NCBI GenBank assembly: GCA_009694135.1
Contig: SHVS01000017.1
Location: 1 to 40,549, forward strand
Origin: Alphaproteobacteria bacterium
Lineage (GTDB): Bacteria > Pseudomonadota > Alphaproteobacteria > UBA6615
DNA: 40,549 nt
Reading direction: 5' to 3'
Within the stretch, counting starts at the first letter, position 1. Every line of letters starts with the position of its first letter. Position numbers and translations under genes: made by a program. The notes below the pieces were generated by a model. That model was not told the DNA's origin, ran no database searches, and saw only the letters and a program-made list of their open reading frames with translations. Positions 24,443 through 35,955 of this stretch are shown piece by piece.

Positions 24443-25725
24443 TGCTCAGGCACGCCGATCATATTTTCACCAACCTGCACGGCCACCAGGAGTGGCGGCT
24501 CAAGGGCGCGCAGAAACGCGGCGGTTGGGACGGCACCAAGGCGCTGGTCAAGCTCGGGCGCGAGAAGATCGTCGAGATCGTGAAGGAATCGGGCCTGCGC
24601 GGGCGCGGCGGGGCCGGATTTCCGACTGGGCTCAAATGGTCGTTCATGCCCAAGCAATCCGACGGGCGGCCGTCTTACCTGGTCATCAATGCCGACGAGT
24701 CCGAGCCTGGAACATGCAAGGATCGAGATATACTACGCCACGATCCTCACCTTCTGCTTGAAGGAGCGCTCTTGGCCGGTGTCGGGATGGGGGCGGCAGC
24801 GGCCTACATCTATATCCGCGGCGAATTTTATCGCGAAGCGATGCATTTGCAGGCGGCGATAGACGAGGCCTATGCGGCCAAGCTTTTGGGCAAGAACGCC
24901 TGCGGCTCCGGTTACGACTATGATATCTACCTCCATCGTGGCGCTGGCGCTTACATTTGCGGCGAGGAAACCGCGCTCTTGGAAAGCCTCGAAGGCAAGA
25001 AGGGGCTGCCGCGGATGAAGCCGCCGTTTCCGGCGGCGGTCGGTCTGTGGGGCTGCCCGACCACGGTCAACAATGTCGAGACGATCGCGGTCGTGCCGGC
25101 GATTTTGCGCCGCGGCGCTCCGTGGTTCGCGGCGATCGGTCGGCCCAAGAACACCGGCACCAAGATCTTTTGTCTCTCCGGGCATGTGAACACGCCGTGC
25201 ACGGTCGAAGAATCGATGAGCATTCCGCTGCGCGAGCTGATCGACAAACACGGCGGCGGTGTGCGCGGCGGCTGGGACAATCTCTTGGCGGTGATTCCGG
25301 GCGGATCGTCGATGCCGCTGTTGCCGAAGTCGATCTGCGACGACCTGATCATGGATTTCGATAGCTTGGTCTCGGTCAAGTCCGGTCTCGGCACGGCGGC
25401 GGTCGTCGTCATGGACAAGTCGACCGACATCATCAAGGCGGTGCAGCGCCTCGCGCATTTCTACATGCATGAGAGCTGCGGCCAATGCACGCCGTGCCGC
25501 GAAGGCACCGGCTGGATCTATCGGGTCATGACCCGTATGGCCGAGGGACGCGCGCGCGTCGAGGAAATCGACGTGCTGGAGAGCGTGACCAAAGGGATCG
25601 AGGGGCACACCATCTGTGCTTTCGGCGAAGGCGCGGTGTGGCCGATCCAAGGACTCCTGCGCCACTTCCGGCCGGAGCTTGAACGCCGGGCCTTGCGTGG
25701 CCCGCAAGCGATGGCGGCCGAGTAA
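24442..25725 (+). CDS. nuoF: NADH-quinone oxidoreductase subunit F (51 kDa, FMN/NADH site)
   Basis: This is the entry point of electrons: it binds NADH, FMN and cluster N3. In the 427-aa protein the nucleotide/FMN motif [16 protein letters not shown] is at 51-66. [19 protein letters not shown] is near 168-186. Cluster ligands are C346, C349 and C352 ([11 protein letters not shown]) with C392 in [11 protein letters not shown] 24442 is taken, overlapping the nuoE stop; a GTG directly before it is an alternative. Confidence 0.97.
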   Translation: MLRHADHIFTNLHGHQEWRLKGAQKRGGWDGTKALVKLGREKIVEIVKESGLRGRGGAGFPTGLKWSFMPKQSDGRPSYLVINADESEPGTCKDRDILRHDPHLLLEGALLAGVGMGAAAAYIYIRGEFYREAMHLQAAIDEAYAAKLLGKNACGSGYDYDIYLHRGAGAYICGEETALLESLEGKKGLPRMKPPFPAAVGLWGCPTTVNNVETIAVVPAILRRGAPWFAAIGRPKNTGTKIFCLSGHVNTPCTVEESMSIPLRELIDKHGGGVRGGWDNLLAVIPGGSSMPLLPKSICDDLIMDFDSLVSVKSGLGTAAVVVMDKSTDIIKAVQRLAHFYMHESCGQCTPCREGTGWIYRVMTRMAEGRARVEEIDVLESVTKGIEGHTICAFGEGAVWPIQGLLRHFRPELERRALRGPQAMAAE

Positions 25726-27791
25726 TGCCGAAGCTCACCATCGACGGTATCGCGATCGAGGTGCCGGCCGGCGTGACCGTGCTGCAGGCGTGCGAACTCG
25801 CCGGCAAGGAAATCCCGCGCTTCTGTTATCACGAACGCCTCTCGATCGCCGGCAACTGCCGCATGTGCCTGGTCGAGATGGAGAAGTCGCCCAAGCCGAT
25901 CGCCTCTTGCGCGATGCCGGTGGCCGAAGGCATGGCGATCAAGACCGACAGCCCGATGGTGAAGAAGGCGCGCCACGGCATCGTCGAGTTCCTGCTGATC
26001 AACCATCCGCTCGATTGCCCCATCTGCGACCAGGGCGGCGAATGCGATCTGCAAGATCAGGCAATGGCTTATGGCGCCGGCTTGTCGCGCTACAACGAGA
26101 GCAAGCGCGCGGTCGAAGAAAAATACATGGGGCCGCTAGTCAAGACCGAGATGACCCGCTGCATCCATTGTACGCGCTGCGTGCGCTTCGTGACCGAAGT
26201 CGCCGGGGTCGAGGGCCTCGGATTGCTCGGGCGCGGCGAGCACGCCGAGATCACGACCTATCTCGAACAGGCGCTCGATTCCGAATTGTCAGGCAATGTC
26301 ATCGATCTGTGCCCGGTCGGCGCGCTGACCGCCAAGCCCTATGCCTTCGTCGCCCGGCCGTGGGAACTGGCGCGTACGGAATCGGTGGATGTGCTGGATG
26401 CGGTCGGCGCAGCCATTTGCGTCGATGCGCGCGACAACGAGGTGGTGCGCATTCTTCCCCGGCTGAACGAGGCGGTGAACGAGGAATGGCTCGGCGACAA
26501 GTCGCGCTTCGCCGTCGATGGGCTGAAGCGCCAGCGGCTTGATCGGCCCTATCTGCGCGGTGCGGATGGACGGCTCGCGGCTGTGAGCTGGTCGGACGCT
26601 TTCGCCGCCATCGCCAAGCGGATCAAGGGCGTCAAGGGCGAGCGCATCGCCGCGATCATCGGCGACATGGCGGATGCCGAAGCGATGGTCGCGCTCAAGG
26701 ATGTGATGGCCAAGCTCGACGCGCCGCATATCGACTGCCGGCAGGATGGCGCCGCGATCGATCCAAGCTTGCGCGCCGGTTACCTGTTCAATTCGACCAT
26801 CGCCGGGCTGGAAACGGCGGATGCCGTGCTGCTCGTCGCGAGCAATCCGCGCGCCGAGGCGCCGCTGGTGATGTCGCGCCTGCGCAAGGCGTGGCTCACG
26901 CTTGACGCCAAGCTGGCGGCGATCGGTCCGGTGCCGCCGGGCAATCTGCCGGTCGAAAGCCTGGGCGCCGGCGCGAAGACGCTCAAGGACGTGGCGGACG
27001 GTAAACATCCCTTCGCCAAGGTATTGAGCGCGGCCAAGCGCCCGGCGCTGATTTTGGGGCAGGGGGCGCTGCGGCGGAGCGACGTTGCCGCCGTGCTGGG
27101 GACTGCGCGCCGCGCGGCGGACTCGCTCGGCCTCATCCGCGATGGATGGAACGGTTTCAACATGCTGCACACGGCGGCCGCGCGCGTGGGCGCGCTCGAC
27201 CTCGGCCTCGTGCCGGAGAGCGGTGCACGCGACCTGGCCGGGATACTCGAAGGGGCTTCAGGCGGCGCGCTTGATGTCGTGTTCCTGCTCGGCGCCGACG
27301 AGATCGACATGGCGAAGCTCGGCCGCGCCTTTGTCGTCTATCTCGGCCATCACGGCGACGCGGGCGCGACGCGGGCCGATGTCGTACTGCCAGGCGCGGC
27401 GTATACCGAGAAAAACGCGACCTACGTGAACACCGAAGGCCGCGTGCAATTCGCGCGGCGCGCCGTGCATCCGCCGGGCGACGCGCGCGAGGATTGGACC
27501 ATCCTGCGCGCGCTCTCCGATGCACTCGGCCGCAGCATCGACATGTCCTCGCTCGGCGACGCGCGCCGGCGGCTGGTCGCGGTCAATCCGATCTTCGACC
27601 GGGCCGGCGCGATCGTGCCCGCGCCCTGGGGTGACTTCGGGACCGAGGGCAAACTCGACCCGGCGCCCTTTGTGACGGCCATCCCCGACTACTACCTGAC
27701 CGATCCGATCGGCCGCGCTTCGCCGACGATGGCCGAATGCAGCCGCATCTTCGTGCATCATCGCGCCAGCAGGACCGGCACCGATGGCTGA
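25725..27791 (+). CDS. nuoG: NADH-quinone oxidoreductase subunit G (75 kDa)
   Basis: The 688-aa iron-sulfur subunit of the NADH module. Cysteine sets are C34, C45, C48, C62 for the 2Fe-2S cluster N1b; H94, C98, C101, C107 for N5; and C146, C149, C152 plus the cysteine of DLCPVGAL for N4. A degenerate molybdopterin-oxidoreductase domain follows and has lost the cofactor role in the family. The start overlaps the nuoF stop (TAATG) and the end overlaps nuoH by 8 bp. Confidence 0.96.
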   Translation: MPKLTIDGIAIEVPAGVTVLQACELAGKEIPRFCYHERLSIAGNCRMCLVEMEKSPKPIASCAMPVAEGMAIKTDSPMVKKARHGIVEFLLINHPLDCPICDQGGECDLQDQAMAYGAGLSRYNESKRAVEEKYMGPLVKTEMTRCIHCTRCVRFVTEVAGVEGLGLLGRGEHAEITTYLEQALDSELSGNVIDLCPVGALTAKPYAFVARPWELARTESVDVLDAVGAAICVDARDNEVVRILPRLNEAVNEEWLGDKSRFAVDGLKRQRLDRPYLRGADGRLAAVSWSDAFAAIAKRIKGVKGERIAAIIGDMADAEAMVALKDVMAKLDAPHIDCRQDGAAIDPSLRAGYLFNSTIAGLETADAVLLVASNPRAEAPLVMSRLRKAWLTLDAKLAAIGPVPPGNLPVESLGAGAKTLKDVADGKHPFAKVLSAAKRPALILGQGALRRSDVAAVLGTARRAADSLGLIRDGWNGFNMLHTAAARVGALDLGLVPESGARDLAGILEGASGGALDVVFLLGADEIDMAKLGRAFVVYLGHHGDAGATRADVVLPGAAYTEKNATYVNTEGRVQFARRAVHPPGDAREDWTILRALSDALGRSIDMSSLGDARRRLVAVNPIFDRAGAIVPAPWGDFGTEGKLDPAPFVTAIPDYYLTDPIGRASPTMAECSRIFVHHRASRTGTDG

Positions 27792-28785
27792 CGAGTATCT
27801 GTGGCCGGCGGCGATACTGGTCTTGCAGATCCTTGTCGTCATCGTGCCGTTGCTGCTGTGCGTCGCGTTCCTGACCTATGCCGAGCGTAAGGTTATCGCC
27901 GCGATGCAGTACCGGCGCGGCCCCAATGTGGTTGGGCCATTCGGGCTGCTGCAGCCGATCGCCGATGCGGTCAAGCTGCTGTTCAAGGAGACGATCATCC
28001 CCACCGGCGCCAATGCCGTGGTGTTCATCCTGGCGCCGATCGTTACCTTCACGCTCGCGCTGGTCGGCTGGGCGGTGGTGCCGTTCGACGACGGCTGGGT
28101 GATCGCCGATATCAATGTCGGCGTGCTCTACCTGTTCGCGGTCAGCTCGCTCGGCGTTTACGGCATCATCATGGCCGGCTGGGCGTCGAATTCGAAATAC
28201 CCGTTTCTCGGCGCGCTGCGTTCGGCGGCGCAGATGGTGTCCTACGAAATCTCGATCGGGTTTATTCTGATCACCGTCCTTTTGTGCGCCGGGTCGCTCA
28301 ATCTGACCGCCATCGTGAAGGCGCAGAGCGGGCTGTGGTTCGCGATCCCGCTGTTCCCGATGTTCGTGCTGTTCTTCATTTCGGCGCTGGCCGAAACCAA
28401 CCGCGCGCCCTTCGACCTGCCCGAGGCCGAGGCCGAGCTGGTCGCCGGCTATAACACCGAATATTCGGCGATCCCCTTCGCCCTGTTCTTCCTCGGCGAA
28501 TACGCCAACATGATCCTGCTTTCGGGCATGACCTCGATCCTGTTTCTCGGCGGTTGGCTGCCGCCGCTGTCCATCTGGCCGTTCACCGCGCTGCCGGGGA
28601 TTTTCTGGTTCGCGCTCAAGACGGCGGTTGTGCTGTTCTGCTTTCTCTGGGTGCGCGCGACGCTGCCGCGCTATCGCTATGATCAGCTCATGCGGATCGG
28701 CTGGAAGGTGTTTCTACCGCTGTCGCTCGGCTGGCTCGTGCTGACCGCCGGCGTTCTGGTCGCCTTCGGCTGGTTGCCGAAATAG
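27784..28785 (+). CDS. nuoH: NADH-quinone oxidoreductase subunit H
   Basis: The 333-aa membrane subunit links the quinone chamber to the proton-pumping arm, with eight predicted helices. Markers are [32 protein letters not shown] (cited in part: [10 protein letters not shown] and RRGPNVVG), [25 protein letters not shown]-type loop residues ([18 protein letters not shown]) and the terminal [11 protein letters not shown]. It is followed by 112 bp before nuoI, the largest gap in the nuo run. Confidence 0.97.
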   Translation: MADEYLWPAAILVLQILVVIVPLLLCVAFLTYAERKVIAAMQYRRGPNVVGPFGLLQPIADAVKLLFKETIIPTGANAVVFILAPIVTFTLALVGWAVVPFDDGWVIADINVGVLYLFAVSSLGVYGIIMAGWASNSKYPFLGALRSAAQMVSYEISIGFILITVLLCAGSLNLTAIVKAQSGLWFAIPLFPMFVLFFISALAETNRAPFDLPEAEAELVAGYNTEYSAIPFALFFLGEYANMILLSGMTSILFLGGWLPPLSIWPFTALPGIFWFALKTAVVLFCFLWVRATLPRYRYDQLMRIGWKVFLPLSLGWLVLTAGVLVAFGWLPK

Positions 28786-28897
28786 CATGGGCAAGCTGCG
28801 CCCTAGCGGCACTGACGGCGGGGTTTGCCTGCGGGTCCGGTGCGGCTAAGGTGTGCGGCCCCGGCGATGTCGGGGGAAAGGGGCTTGTGTAAGCGTC

Positions 28898-29386
28898 ATG
28901 TCCAGTCTGGATCGCAAAGCTCGCACCCTGTTGGTGTCGGAAATTCTCGACGGCATGTGGCTCACCTTCCGCGCGATGTTCCGGCGCAAGGTGACCATCG
29001 ACTATCCGCATGAGAAGGGACCCTTGAGCCCGCGCTTCCGCGGTGAACACGCGCTGCGCCGCTATCCAAACGGTGAGGAGCGCTGCATCGCCTGCAAGCT
29101 ATGCGAGGCCATATGCCCGGCGCAGGCGATCACCATCGAGGCCGAGGCGCGCGACGACGGTAGCCGGCGCACCACGCGCTATGACATCGACATGACCAAG
29201 TGCATCTATTGCGGGTTGTGCCAGGAGGCTTGCCCGGTCGATGCCATCGTCGAGGGGCCGAATTTCGAATTCGCGACCGAAACGCGCGAGGAGCTCATGT
29301 ACGACAAGGGCAAGCTGCTCGCGAACGGCGACCGCTGGGAGGCGCAACTCGCCTTCAACATCGCCGCCGACGCGCCCTATCGGTAG
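28898..29386 (+). CDS. nuoI: NADH-quinone oxidoreductase subunit I (two 4Fe-4S, N6a/N6b)
   Basis: The 162-aa ferredoxin-like subunit has two 4Fe-4S motifs: C63, C66, C69 with C73 ([13 protein letters not shown]) and C102, C105, C108 with C112 ([13 protein letters not shown]). These conduct electrons between NuoG and NuoB. The start at 28898 ([12 protein letters not shown]) fits the family; the in-frame start at 28853 would add 15 odd residues. No strong ribosome site is directly upstream. Confidence 0.96.
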   Translation: MSSLDRKARTLLVSEILDGMWLTFRAMFRRKVTIDYPHEKGPLSPRFRGEHALRRYPNGEERCIACKLCEAICPAQAITIEAEARDDGSRRTTRYDIDMTKCIYCGLCQEACPVDAIVEGPNFEFATETREELMYDKGKLLANGDRWEAQLAFNIAADAPYR

Positions 29387-29398
29387 GATCGCGCCGCA

Positions 29399-29992
29399 GT
29401 GCTGATCCAGAGCCTTGCATTCTATTTGTTCGCGAGTGTGGCGATCGCCTCGGGCGTGATGGTGATCAGCGCGCGCAACACCGTGCATGCGGTGCTGTTT
29501 TTGATCCTGGCCTTTTTCAACGCCGCCGGGTTGTTCGTGCTTTTGGGCGCGGAGTTCCTGGCGATGATCCTGATCATCGTCTATGTCGGCGCCGTGGCCG
29601 TCTTGTTCCTGTTCGTCGTGATGATGCTCGACGTCGACACGGCGGCGATCCGGCAAGGGTTCCTGAACTACCTTCCCGTCGGGCTGCTGGTCGGCGCGCT
29701 GCTGCTCGGCGAACTTGCCGCCGTGTTCGGCGGTTGGGTCTTGACCCCCGGCGTTGCGTCGAAGGCGCCTGCGCTGGACAACACCGAGGCGCTCGGCCGC
29801 GTGCTGTACACCGATTATGCGTTCCTGTTCATCGGCGCCTCGATGGTGCTGCTCTTGGCGATGATTGGGGCGATTGTCTTGACCTTCCGCCAGCGCGCCG
29901 GGGTGCGCCGCCAAGACGCGGCGACGCAGATCAACCGCCGTCGTGATCAAGCGATCGAGCTGCGCAAGCTCGCCAGCGGGAGCGGCGCGTGA
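29399..29992 (+). CDS. nuoJ: NADH-quinone oxidoreductase subunit J
   Basis: The 197-aa membrane subunit has five helices and typical segments [20 protein letters not shown] and [27 protein letters not shown] (cited in part: [17 protein letters not shown]), the latter containing the pi-bulge helix of the family. GTG start at 29399. The tail is charged. The stop overlaps nuoK by four bases. Confidence 0.95.
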   Translation: MLIQSLAFYLFASVAIASGVMVISARNTVHAVLFLILAFFNAAGLFVLLGAEFLAMILIIVYVGAVAVLFLFVVMMLDVDTAAIRQGFLNYLPVGLLVGALLLGELAAVFGGWVLTPGVASKAPALDNTEALGRVLYTDYAFLFIGASMVLLLAMIGAIVLTFRQRAGVRRQDAATQINRRRDQAIELRKLASGSGA

Positions 29993-30303
29993 TCGCCCCC
30001 GTCGGGCTCGCGCATTACCTGACGGTGGCGGCCGTGCTGCTCACCCTCGGCGTGCTCGGCATCTTCCTCAATCGCAAGAACGTCATCGTGATGCTGATGT
30101 CGATCGAGCTGATCCTGCTCGCGGTCAATTTGCAGCTGGTGGCGTTTTCGGCGCATCTCGGCAATCTCGCCGGCCAGGTGTTCGCCATGTTCGTGCTGAC
30201 TATCGCCGCCGCCGAGGCGGCGATCGGGCTCGCCATCCTGGTGGTCTATTTCCGCAACCGGGGGTCGATCGCGGCCGAAGACCCGAGCATGATGAAAGGC
30301 TAG
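29989..30303 (+). CDS. nuoK: NADH-quinone oxidoreductase subunit K
   Basis: A 104-aa three-helix membrane subunit (MrpC-like) with [21 protein letters not shown], whose buried Glu is required for proton transfer in the family, and [19 protein letters not shown] with the second Glu. GTG start overlaps the nuoJ stop. Confidence 0.96.
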   Translation: MIAPVGLAHYLTVAAVLLTLGVLGIFLNRKNVIVMLMSIELILLAVNLQLVAFSAHLGNLAGQVFAMFVLTIAAAEAAIGLAILVVYFRNRGSIAAEDPSMMKG

Positions 30304-30309
30304 ATCACG

Positions 30310-32238
30310 ATGTACGCCTTCGCGATCTTCCTGCCGCTCATCGGCTGCCTCTTAGCTGGGCTGTTCGGCCGCCCGCTCGGCGACCGCGGCGCGCAGCTCG
30401 TCACCTGCGGGGCGATGCTCGCCGCGGCGGCGATCGCGGCCATCGCGTTTTACGAGGTGGCGCTCGGCGGCGCTCCGCGCGACATCAAGCTGTTCACCTG
30501 GATCGACTCCGGTGCGCTCGAGGCCAACTGGGCGCTGCGCTTCGACACGCTGTCGGCCACGATGGTGGCGATGATCACGCTCGTGTCGTCGATGATCCAT
30601 ATCTATTCGATCGGCTACATGGAGGGCGACCCGAGCGTCCCGCGCTTCATGAGCTATCTGTCGCTGTTCACCTTCGCCATGCTGATGCTGGTGACGGCCG
30701 ACAATCTGGTGCAGCTGTTCTTCGGCTGGGAGGGCGTCGGGCTTACGTCTTACCTGCTGATCGGCTTCAGGTACGAGCGCTCGGCGGCCAATGCCGCCGC
30801 GCTCAAGGCGTTCCTGGTCAACCGGGTGGGCGACTTGGGTTTTATGCTGGGCATTTGCGGCGTGTTCTATGCCGTCGGCTCGGTCGAGTACGACACTATC
30901 TTCTCGGCGGTGCCGTCGCTCGCCGGGCGCGAGATCGCGTTCCTCGGCATGCGGCTCGACCTCTTGACCACGCTTTGCCTGCTGCTGTTCATCGGCGCGA
31001 TGGGCAAGTCGGCGCAGCTCGGGCTGCACACCTGGCTGCCGGATGCGATGGAGGGCCCGACCCCGGTTTCGGCGCTGATCCATGCCGCCACCATGGTGAC
31101 GGCCGGCGTGTTCATGGTGGTGCGCCTGTCGCCGCTGTTCGAGGCGGCGCCGGCGGCGCTCGATTTCGTCACCCTGGTCGGCGCGGCGACCGCGTTCTTC
31201 GCCGCGACTGTCGGGCTGGTGCAGACCGATATCAAGCGCGTGATCGCCTATTCGACCTGCTCGCAGCTCGGCTACATGTTCTTCGCCTGCGGCATCGGCG
31301 CTTATCCGGCAGCCATGTTCCATCTGATCACGCATGCCTTCTTCAAGGCGCTCCTGTTCCTCTGTGCTGGCGCCGTGATCCACGGCGTGCACCATGAGCA
31401 GGATTTGAACCGTATGGGCGGGCTGGCCGCGCGCATGCCGGTCACCGCCGCGCTGATGTGGATCGGCAGCCTGTCCTTGGCCGGCATGCCGATGTTCGCC
31501 GGCTATTATTCCAAGGACCTGATCCTCGAATCCGCTTTCGCCGCTAATACACCGGTCGCGACCATCGCCTTCTGGCTTGGCTTGGCCGGCGTGCTGATGA
31601 CCGCGTTCTATTCCTGGCGGCTGCTCGCGCTTGCCTTCCACGGCCAGACGCGCGCGAAACACGATGTTTATCATCACGCGCATGATGCGCCGGCGGTGAT
31701 GATCGCCCCGCTGTTCGTGTTGGCGGTCGGCGCGGTGATCGGCGGCTGGGCGTTGCACGGGTTGTTTGTCGGCGAAGGCATGGACAAGTTCTGGGGCGAT
31801 TCGGTCGCGCTCGCGAAGGCCGGCGAGATCTTCGAGGCCGCGCATCTCTTGCCCGGCTGGGTCCCGGCGGCGCCGGTGTTGCTCGCCCTCGGCGGTATCG
31901 TTCTCGCCCTCGTCCTCTATCTGTCGCGACCGGATATTCCTGCGGCCGTGGCCCAGCGCGCCGGCGGGCTCTATCGCTTCCTGCTCAACAAGTGGTACTT
32001 CGACGAGCTGTACGACATGATCTTCGTCCAGCCGGCCCTGGCTCTCGGCCGCGGTTTGTGGAAAGGCGGCGACGAGGCGGTGATCAACGCCGCCGGACCG
32101 GACGGTGTTGCCGCCGCGACCCTAGGCTTGGCGATGCGCGCCAGTCGCCTGCAGACCGGACGCCTGTATCACTACGCCTTCGCCATGCTGGCCGCGCTGG
32201 TCGCGGCGCTGACCTATTTTCTCTTGTCCGGCGAGTAG
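30310..32238 (+). CDS. nuoL: NADH-quinone oxidoreductase subunit L
   Basis: The 642-aa antiporter-like proton-pumping subunit ends in the long lateral helix. Core segments include FFGWEGVGLTSYLLIGF (key Glu), TWLPDAMEGPTPVSALIHAATMV (cited in part), YSTCSQLGYMFFACG and HAFFKALLFLCAGAVIHG. It lies six bases after nuoK. Confidence 0.97.
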   Translation: MYAFAIFLPLIGCLLAGLFGRPLGDRGAQLVTCGAMLAAAAIAAIAFYEVALGGAPRDIKLFTWIDSGALEANWALRFDTLSATMVAMITLVSSMIHIYSIGYMEGDPSVPRFMSYLSLFTFAMLMLVTADNLVQLFFGWEGVGLTSYLLIGFRYERSAANAAALKAFLVNRVGDLGFMLGICGVFYAVGSVEYDTIFSAVPSLAGREIAFLGMRLDLLTTLCLLLFIGAMGKSAQLGLHTWLPDAMEGPTPVSALIHAATMVTAGVFMVVRLSPLFEAAPAALDFVTLVGAATAFFAATVGLVQTDIKRVIAYSTCSQLGYMFFACGIGAYPAAMFHLITHAFFKALLFLCAGAVIHGVHHEQDLNRMGGLAARMPVTAALMWIGSLSLAGMPMFAGYYSKDLILESAFAANTPVATIAFWLGLAGVLMTAFYSWRLLALAFHGQTRAKHDVYHHAHDAPAVMIAPLFVLAVGAVIGGWALHGLFVGEGMDKFWGDSVALAKAGEIFEAAHLLPGWVPAAPVLLALGGIVLALVLYLSRPDIPAAVAQRAGGLYRFLLNKWYFDELYDMIFVQPALALGRGLWKGGDEAVINAAGPDGVAAATLGLAMRASRLQTGRLYHYAFAMLAALVAALTYFLLSGE

Positions 32239-32244
32239 GCGGTC

Positions 32245-33747
32245 ATGGTCGGATTTCCGCTGCTGTCGCTGACGATCTTTTTGCCGCTGATCGGTGCGTT
32301 GTTCGTGCTCGCCGTGCGCGGCGACGACGAGGAAATCGCGCGCAACGCCCGCTTCGGCGCGCTCTGGACTTCGCTCGCGACCTTCGCCTTGAGCCTCCTG
32401 GTCTGGACGCGCTTCGATGCCAGCTCGGCCGAGTTTCAATTCGTCGAGCGGATCGAATGGCTGCCGGCCTTCCGCATCGCCTATGTGCTTGGCGTCGACG
32501 GCATCTCGATGCCCTTCGTGCTGCTGATCACGCTCTTGACGCCGATCTGCGTTCTGGCCTCGTGGACCGCGATCACCGTGCGCGTCAAGGAGTACATGAT
32601 CGCGTTTCTGATCCTCGAGACGCTGATGCTCGGCGCCTTCTGCGCGCTCGATTTCGTTCTGTTTTACATCTTCTTCGAGGGCGTGCTGATCCCGATGTTC
32701 CTGATCATCGGCATCTGGGGCGGGCCGCGCCGCGTTTACTCGGCGTATAAGTTCTTCTTCTACACCCTGGCCGGATCGGTTCTGCTGCTGGTCGCGCTCC
32801 TGGTCCTTTACGACGAGACCGGGACCACCAGCGTGATCGAGCTGGCGTCGCATCCGGTGTCTCTGTCGTTGCAGCGCTGGCTGTGGCTCGCCTTCTTCGC
32901 CTCCTTCGCCGTGAAACTGCCGATGTGGCCGGTGCACACCTGGCTGCCGGATGCGCATGTCGAGGCGCCGACCGCCGGTTCGGTGATCCTCGCCGGGGTT
33001 CTGCTCAAGCTGGGCGGTTACGGCTTCCTGCGCTTCTCGCTGCCGATCCTGCCGGCGGCCTCGGCCGAATTCGCGCCGCTGATTTTCGCCTTGTCGGTGA
33101 TCGCGATCATCTACACCTCGCTGGTCGCGCTGGTGCAGGAGGACATGAAGAAGCTGATCGCCTATTCCTCCGTGGCGCATATGGGCTTCGTCACCATCGG
33201 CATCTTCAGCGGCAGCCAGCAGGGCGTGCAGGGCGCGGTCTTCCAGATGTTGGCGCATGGCATAGTTTCCGCCGCGCTGTTCCTGTGCGTTGGCGTGCTC
33301 TACGACCGTATGCATTCGCGCTCGATCGCGACCTACGGCGGGTTGGTCAAGCGGATGCCGAATTACGCCGTGGTTTTGATGGTGTTCTCGATGGCCGCGG
33401 TCGGGCTGCCGGGGACGGCCGGGTTTGTCGGCGAGTTCCTGGTTCTGGTCGGCGCGTTCCAGGCGAACACTTGGGTTGCGGCGTTGGCCGCGAGCGGCGT
33501 CGTGCTCGGCGCGGCGTATATGCTCTGGCTCTACTGGCGGGTGATCTTCGGCCAGATGACCAAGCGGACACTCGCCGCGATCACCGATCTTGATGCGCGC
33601 GAGGCGGCGGTGTTCGCGCCGCTGGTGCTGCTGACGCTGTGGATGGGGATTTATCCGCGCACCTTCCTGCATGTGAGCGAGGTTGCGGTCGCGCAGATGC
33701 TGCAACGCTTGGCGCCGCTCAAGGCTGCGCTTCTGACCGGATTATAG
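32245..33747 (+). CDS. nuoM: NADH-quinone oxidoreductase subunit M
   Basis: The 500-aa antiporter-like membrane subunit has the NuoM segments [18 protein letters not shown] (key Glu), [40 protein letters not shown] and [18 protein letters not shown]. Start is six bases after the nuoL stop. Confidence 0.97.
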   Translation: MVGFPLLSLTIFLPLIGALFVLAVRGDDEEIARNARFGALWTSLATFALSLLVWTRFDASSAEFQFVERIEWLPAFRIAYVLGVDGISMPFVLLITLLTPICVLASWTAITVRVKEYMIAFLILETLMLGAFCALDFVLFYIFFEGVLIPMFLIIGIWGGPRRVYSAYKFFFYTLAGSVLLLVALLVLYDETGTTSVIELASHPVSLSLQRWLWLAFFASFAVKLPMWPVHTWLPDAHVEAPTAGSVILAGVLLKLGGYGFLRFSLPILPAASAEFAPLIFALSVIAIIYTSLVALVQEDMKKLIAYSSVAHMGFVTIGIFSGSQQGVQGAVFQMLAHGIVSAALFLCVGVLYDRMHSRSIATYGGLVKRMPNYAVVLMVFSMAAVGLPGTAGFVGEFLVLVGAFQANTWVAALAASGVVLGAAYMLWLYWRVIFGQMTKRTLAAITDLDAREAAVFAPLVLLTLWMGIYPRTFLHVSEVAVAQMLQRLAPLKAALLTGL

Positions 33748-33759
33748 GGAAAGCCTCCT

Positions 33760-35202
33760 GTGCCGATCGCCGATCAATTGCCGCTGCTCTGGCCAGAACT
33801 GATCCTCGGGCTTGGCGCCATGGGGCTGTTGCTGCTTGGCGTCTTCAATGGCGAAGGCAGCGCGCGCAATGTCACGCTTGGAGCGGTCGCGACGCTCCTG
33901 GCCGCGCTGGCGGTCGTCGTGTTCGCTCCGCCGAAGACGGCGCAGGCCTTCGGCGGCATGTTCGTCACCAACGACTTCGTGCTGTTCGCCAAGGCGCTGG
34001 TGCTGGCCGGCTCGGCCGCGACACTGGTTTTGGCGCTGCGTTTCAACGCGGCCGAGGCGATCGAGCGCTTCGAGTTTCCAATCCTGTTTTTGCTGTCGAC
34101 GCTCGGCATGTTGCTGATGATCTCGGCCGGCGATCTGATCGCGCTCTATCTCGGCCTCGAACTTTCGAGTTTGGCGCTTTACGTTCTGGCGGCCTATCGG
34201 CGCGACAGCGCGCGCTCCGCCGAGGCCGGGCTCAAATACTTCGTGCTCGGCGCGCTTGCCTCCGGCTTGCTCGTCTATGGCGCGTCGCTGCTGTATGGCA
34301 TCTCGGGCACCACGTCGTTCGCCGGCGTTGGGCGCGCGATCAATGCGGCGCCTGGGTCCTTGGGCGCGCTGGTCGGGCTCGTGTTTCTCGCCGCCGGCTT
34401 CGCCTTCAAGCTGTCGCTGGTCCCGTTCCATATGTGGACGCCCGACGTGTACGAGGGCGCGCCGACACCGGTGACCGCATTCTTCGCCATCGCGCCGAAG
34501 ATCGCCGCGCTCACGCTGTTGACGCGCGTGCTGCAAGGCCCGCTCTTCGGCCTGATCGACATCTGGCAGCAGTTGTTCGGCGTTTTGGCGCTCGCCTCGA
34601 TGGCCTTCGGCGCATTCGCCGCCATCGCCCAGAGCAACATCAAGCGTCTGATGGCGTATAGCTCCATCGGTCATATGGGTTATGCGCTGGTTGGCGTCGC
34701 GGCCGGCGGGGCGTCTGGCGTGCAAGGGGTGCTGCTCTACCTCACCATCTATCTGGTGATGAATCTCGGCACCTTCGCCTGCATCCTGGCGATGCGCCGC
34801 GATGGCCGCATGGTGGAGGAGATTTCCGACCTAGCCGGGTTGAACCGCACCCATCCGGGCCTGGCTATGGCGCTGGCGATCTTCATGTTCTCGCTCGCCG
34901 GACTGCCGCCGCTCGCCGGCTTCTTCGGCAAGCTCTATGTGTTCCTGGCCGCGGTCGAGGCCGGTTTCGTCGGCTTGGCGATTGCCGGCTTGCTCTCGTC
35001 CGTGGTCGCCGCCTATTATTACATGCGCGTGGTCAAGGTGATGTATTTCGACGAGCCGGCCGATGCCTTCGACCGTCCCTTCGGCCGCGTGACGACAAGT
35101 ATCCTGGGCGCCACGGCGGTCGCGACGGTGTTCTTCTTCCTGGTGTTGTCGCCGGTGCTCGACAGCGCCTTGCGCGCGGCCAAGTCTCTGTTCGCCGCAT
35201 GA
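33760..35202 (+). CDS. nuoN: NADH-quinone oxidoreductase subunit N
   Basis: The 480-aa antiporter-like subunit closes complex I. Segments: LYLGLELSSLALYVLAAY, FHMWTPDVYEGAPTPVTAFF, KRLMAYSSIGHMGYALVGVA and MFSLAGLPPLAGFFGKLYVF. GTG start with AAGCCTCCT upstream, a poor ribosome site. Its stop overlaps birA by four bases, tying the biotin ligase to nuo expression. Confidence 0.96.
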   Translation: MPIADQLPLLWPELILGLGAMGLLLLGVFNGEGSARNVTLGAVATLLAALAVVVFAPPKTAQAFGGMFVTNDFVLFAKALVLAGSAATLVLALRFNAAEAIERFEFPILFLLSTLGMLLMISAGDLIALYLGLELSSLALYVLAAYRRDSARSAEAGLKYFVLGALASGLLVYGASLLYGISGTTSFAGVGRAINAAPGSLGALVGLVFLAAGFAFKLSLVPFHMWTPDVYEGAPTPVTAFFAIAPKIAALTLLTRVLQGPLFGLIDIWQQLFGVLALASMAFGAFAAIAQSNIKRLMAYSSIGHMGYALVGVAAGGASGVQGVLLYLTIYLVMNLGTFACILAMRRDGRMVEEISDLAGLNRTHPGLAMALAIFMFSLAGLPPLAGFFGKLYVFLAAVEAGFVGLAIAGLLSSVVAAYYYMRVVKVMYFDEPADAFDRPFGRVTTSILGATAVATVFFFLVLSPVLDSALRAAKSLFAA

Positions 35203-35951
35203 GCGCGGCTCTGCCCCTCGCTGTCCGACTGATCGCGCTGGACAGCGTCGGCAGCACCAATGACGAGGCCAAGCGCTTGGCCGTCTCCGGCGCTGCCGAG
35301 GGCGCGGTGGTGACGGCGCGCGAGCAGACCCAGGGCCGCGGACGGCGTGGACGCGCCTGGACTTCGCCGCCGGGAAACCTGTATCTGTCGCTCCTGCTGC
35401 GCCCCGATGTGGCGATGGCGCGGCTGCCGGAGCTTGGCTTTCTTGCGGCAGTTGCCTTGACCGATGCGCTGGCCCTGCTCGTGCCGGCGCCCGGAAGGCT
35501 TGGCCACAAATGGCCCAATGACGTGCTTTTGGGGGGTAAGAAACTGGCCGGAATCCTGGTCGAAACAGCAACGGGAGCCGACCCGGCGCGCGCCGCTTGG
35601 GCGGTGATCGGTCTCGGCATCAACGTCATGCACCACCCGTCCGACGCGGACCGTCCGGCCACGAGTCTCGCCGCCGAAGGGGCGTCGATCGAGGCCGCGG
35701 CGCTTCTTCCGCCATTGGTTGTCCGGCTTTTGGCCTGGCGCGAGCGCTGGCTTGCGGAGGGCTTCGCGCCGCTGCGCGCCGCATGGCTCGCGCGCGCCGC
35801 CCGGCTGGGCGAGACCATCAGCCTGCGTGGCCCGGCCGGCGCCGAAAGCGGTGTATTCGCCGGGCTCGACGAAGCCGGCGCGCTGCTGCTCGACGGCGCA
35901 AGCGGCGTCAAGCGCGTGCCGGTCGCCGAAGTCATTGGCGCGGCGGCCTGA
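35199..35951 (+). CDS. birA: biotin--[acetyl-CoA-carboxylase] ligase
   Basis: The 250-aa ligase attaches biotin, via biotinyl-AMP, to carrier proteins such as AccB. It has the biotinyl-AMP loop [18 protein letters not shown] (45-62), [19 protein letters not shown] and [10 protein letters not shown]. There is no N-terminal helix-turn-helix, so it is a monofunctional ligase, not a BirA repressor. It is placed after nuoN as in other alphaproteobacteria. Confidence 0.95.
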   Translation: MSAALPLAVRLIALDSVGSTNDEAKRLAVSGAAEGAVVTAREQTQGRGRRGRAWTSPPGNLYLSLLLRPDVAMARLPELGFLAAVALTDALALLVPAPGRLGHKWPNDVLLGGKKLAGILVETATGADPARAAWAVIGLGINVMHHPSDADRPATSLAAEGASIEAAALLPPLVVRLLAWRERWLAEGFAPLRAAWLARAARLGETISLRGPAGAESGVFAGLDEAGALLLDGASGVKRVPVAEVIGAAA

Positions 35952-35955
35952 CGAT

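Noticed and set aside
30352-31845. 497-codon minus-strand open frame
   Set aside because: Antisense shadow of nuoL with Arg/His/Gln-rich composition; nuoL is certain.
32122-33705. 527-codon minus-strand open frame
   Set aside because: Antisense shadow of nuoM; low-complexity Gln/Arg/Glu composition and no motif.
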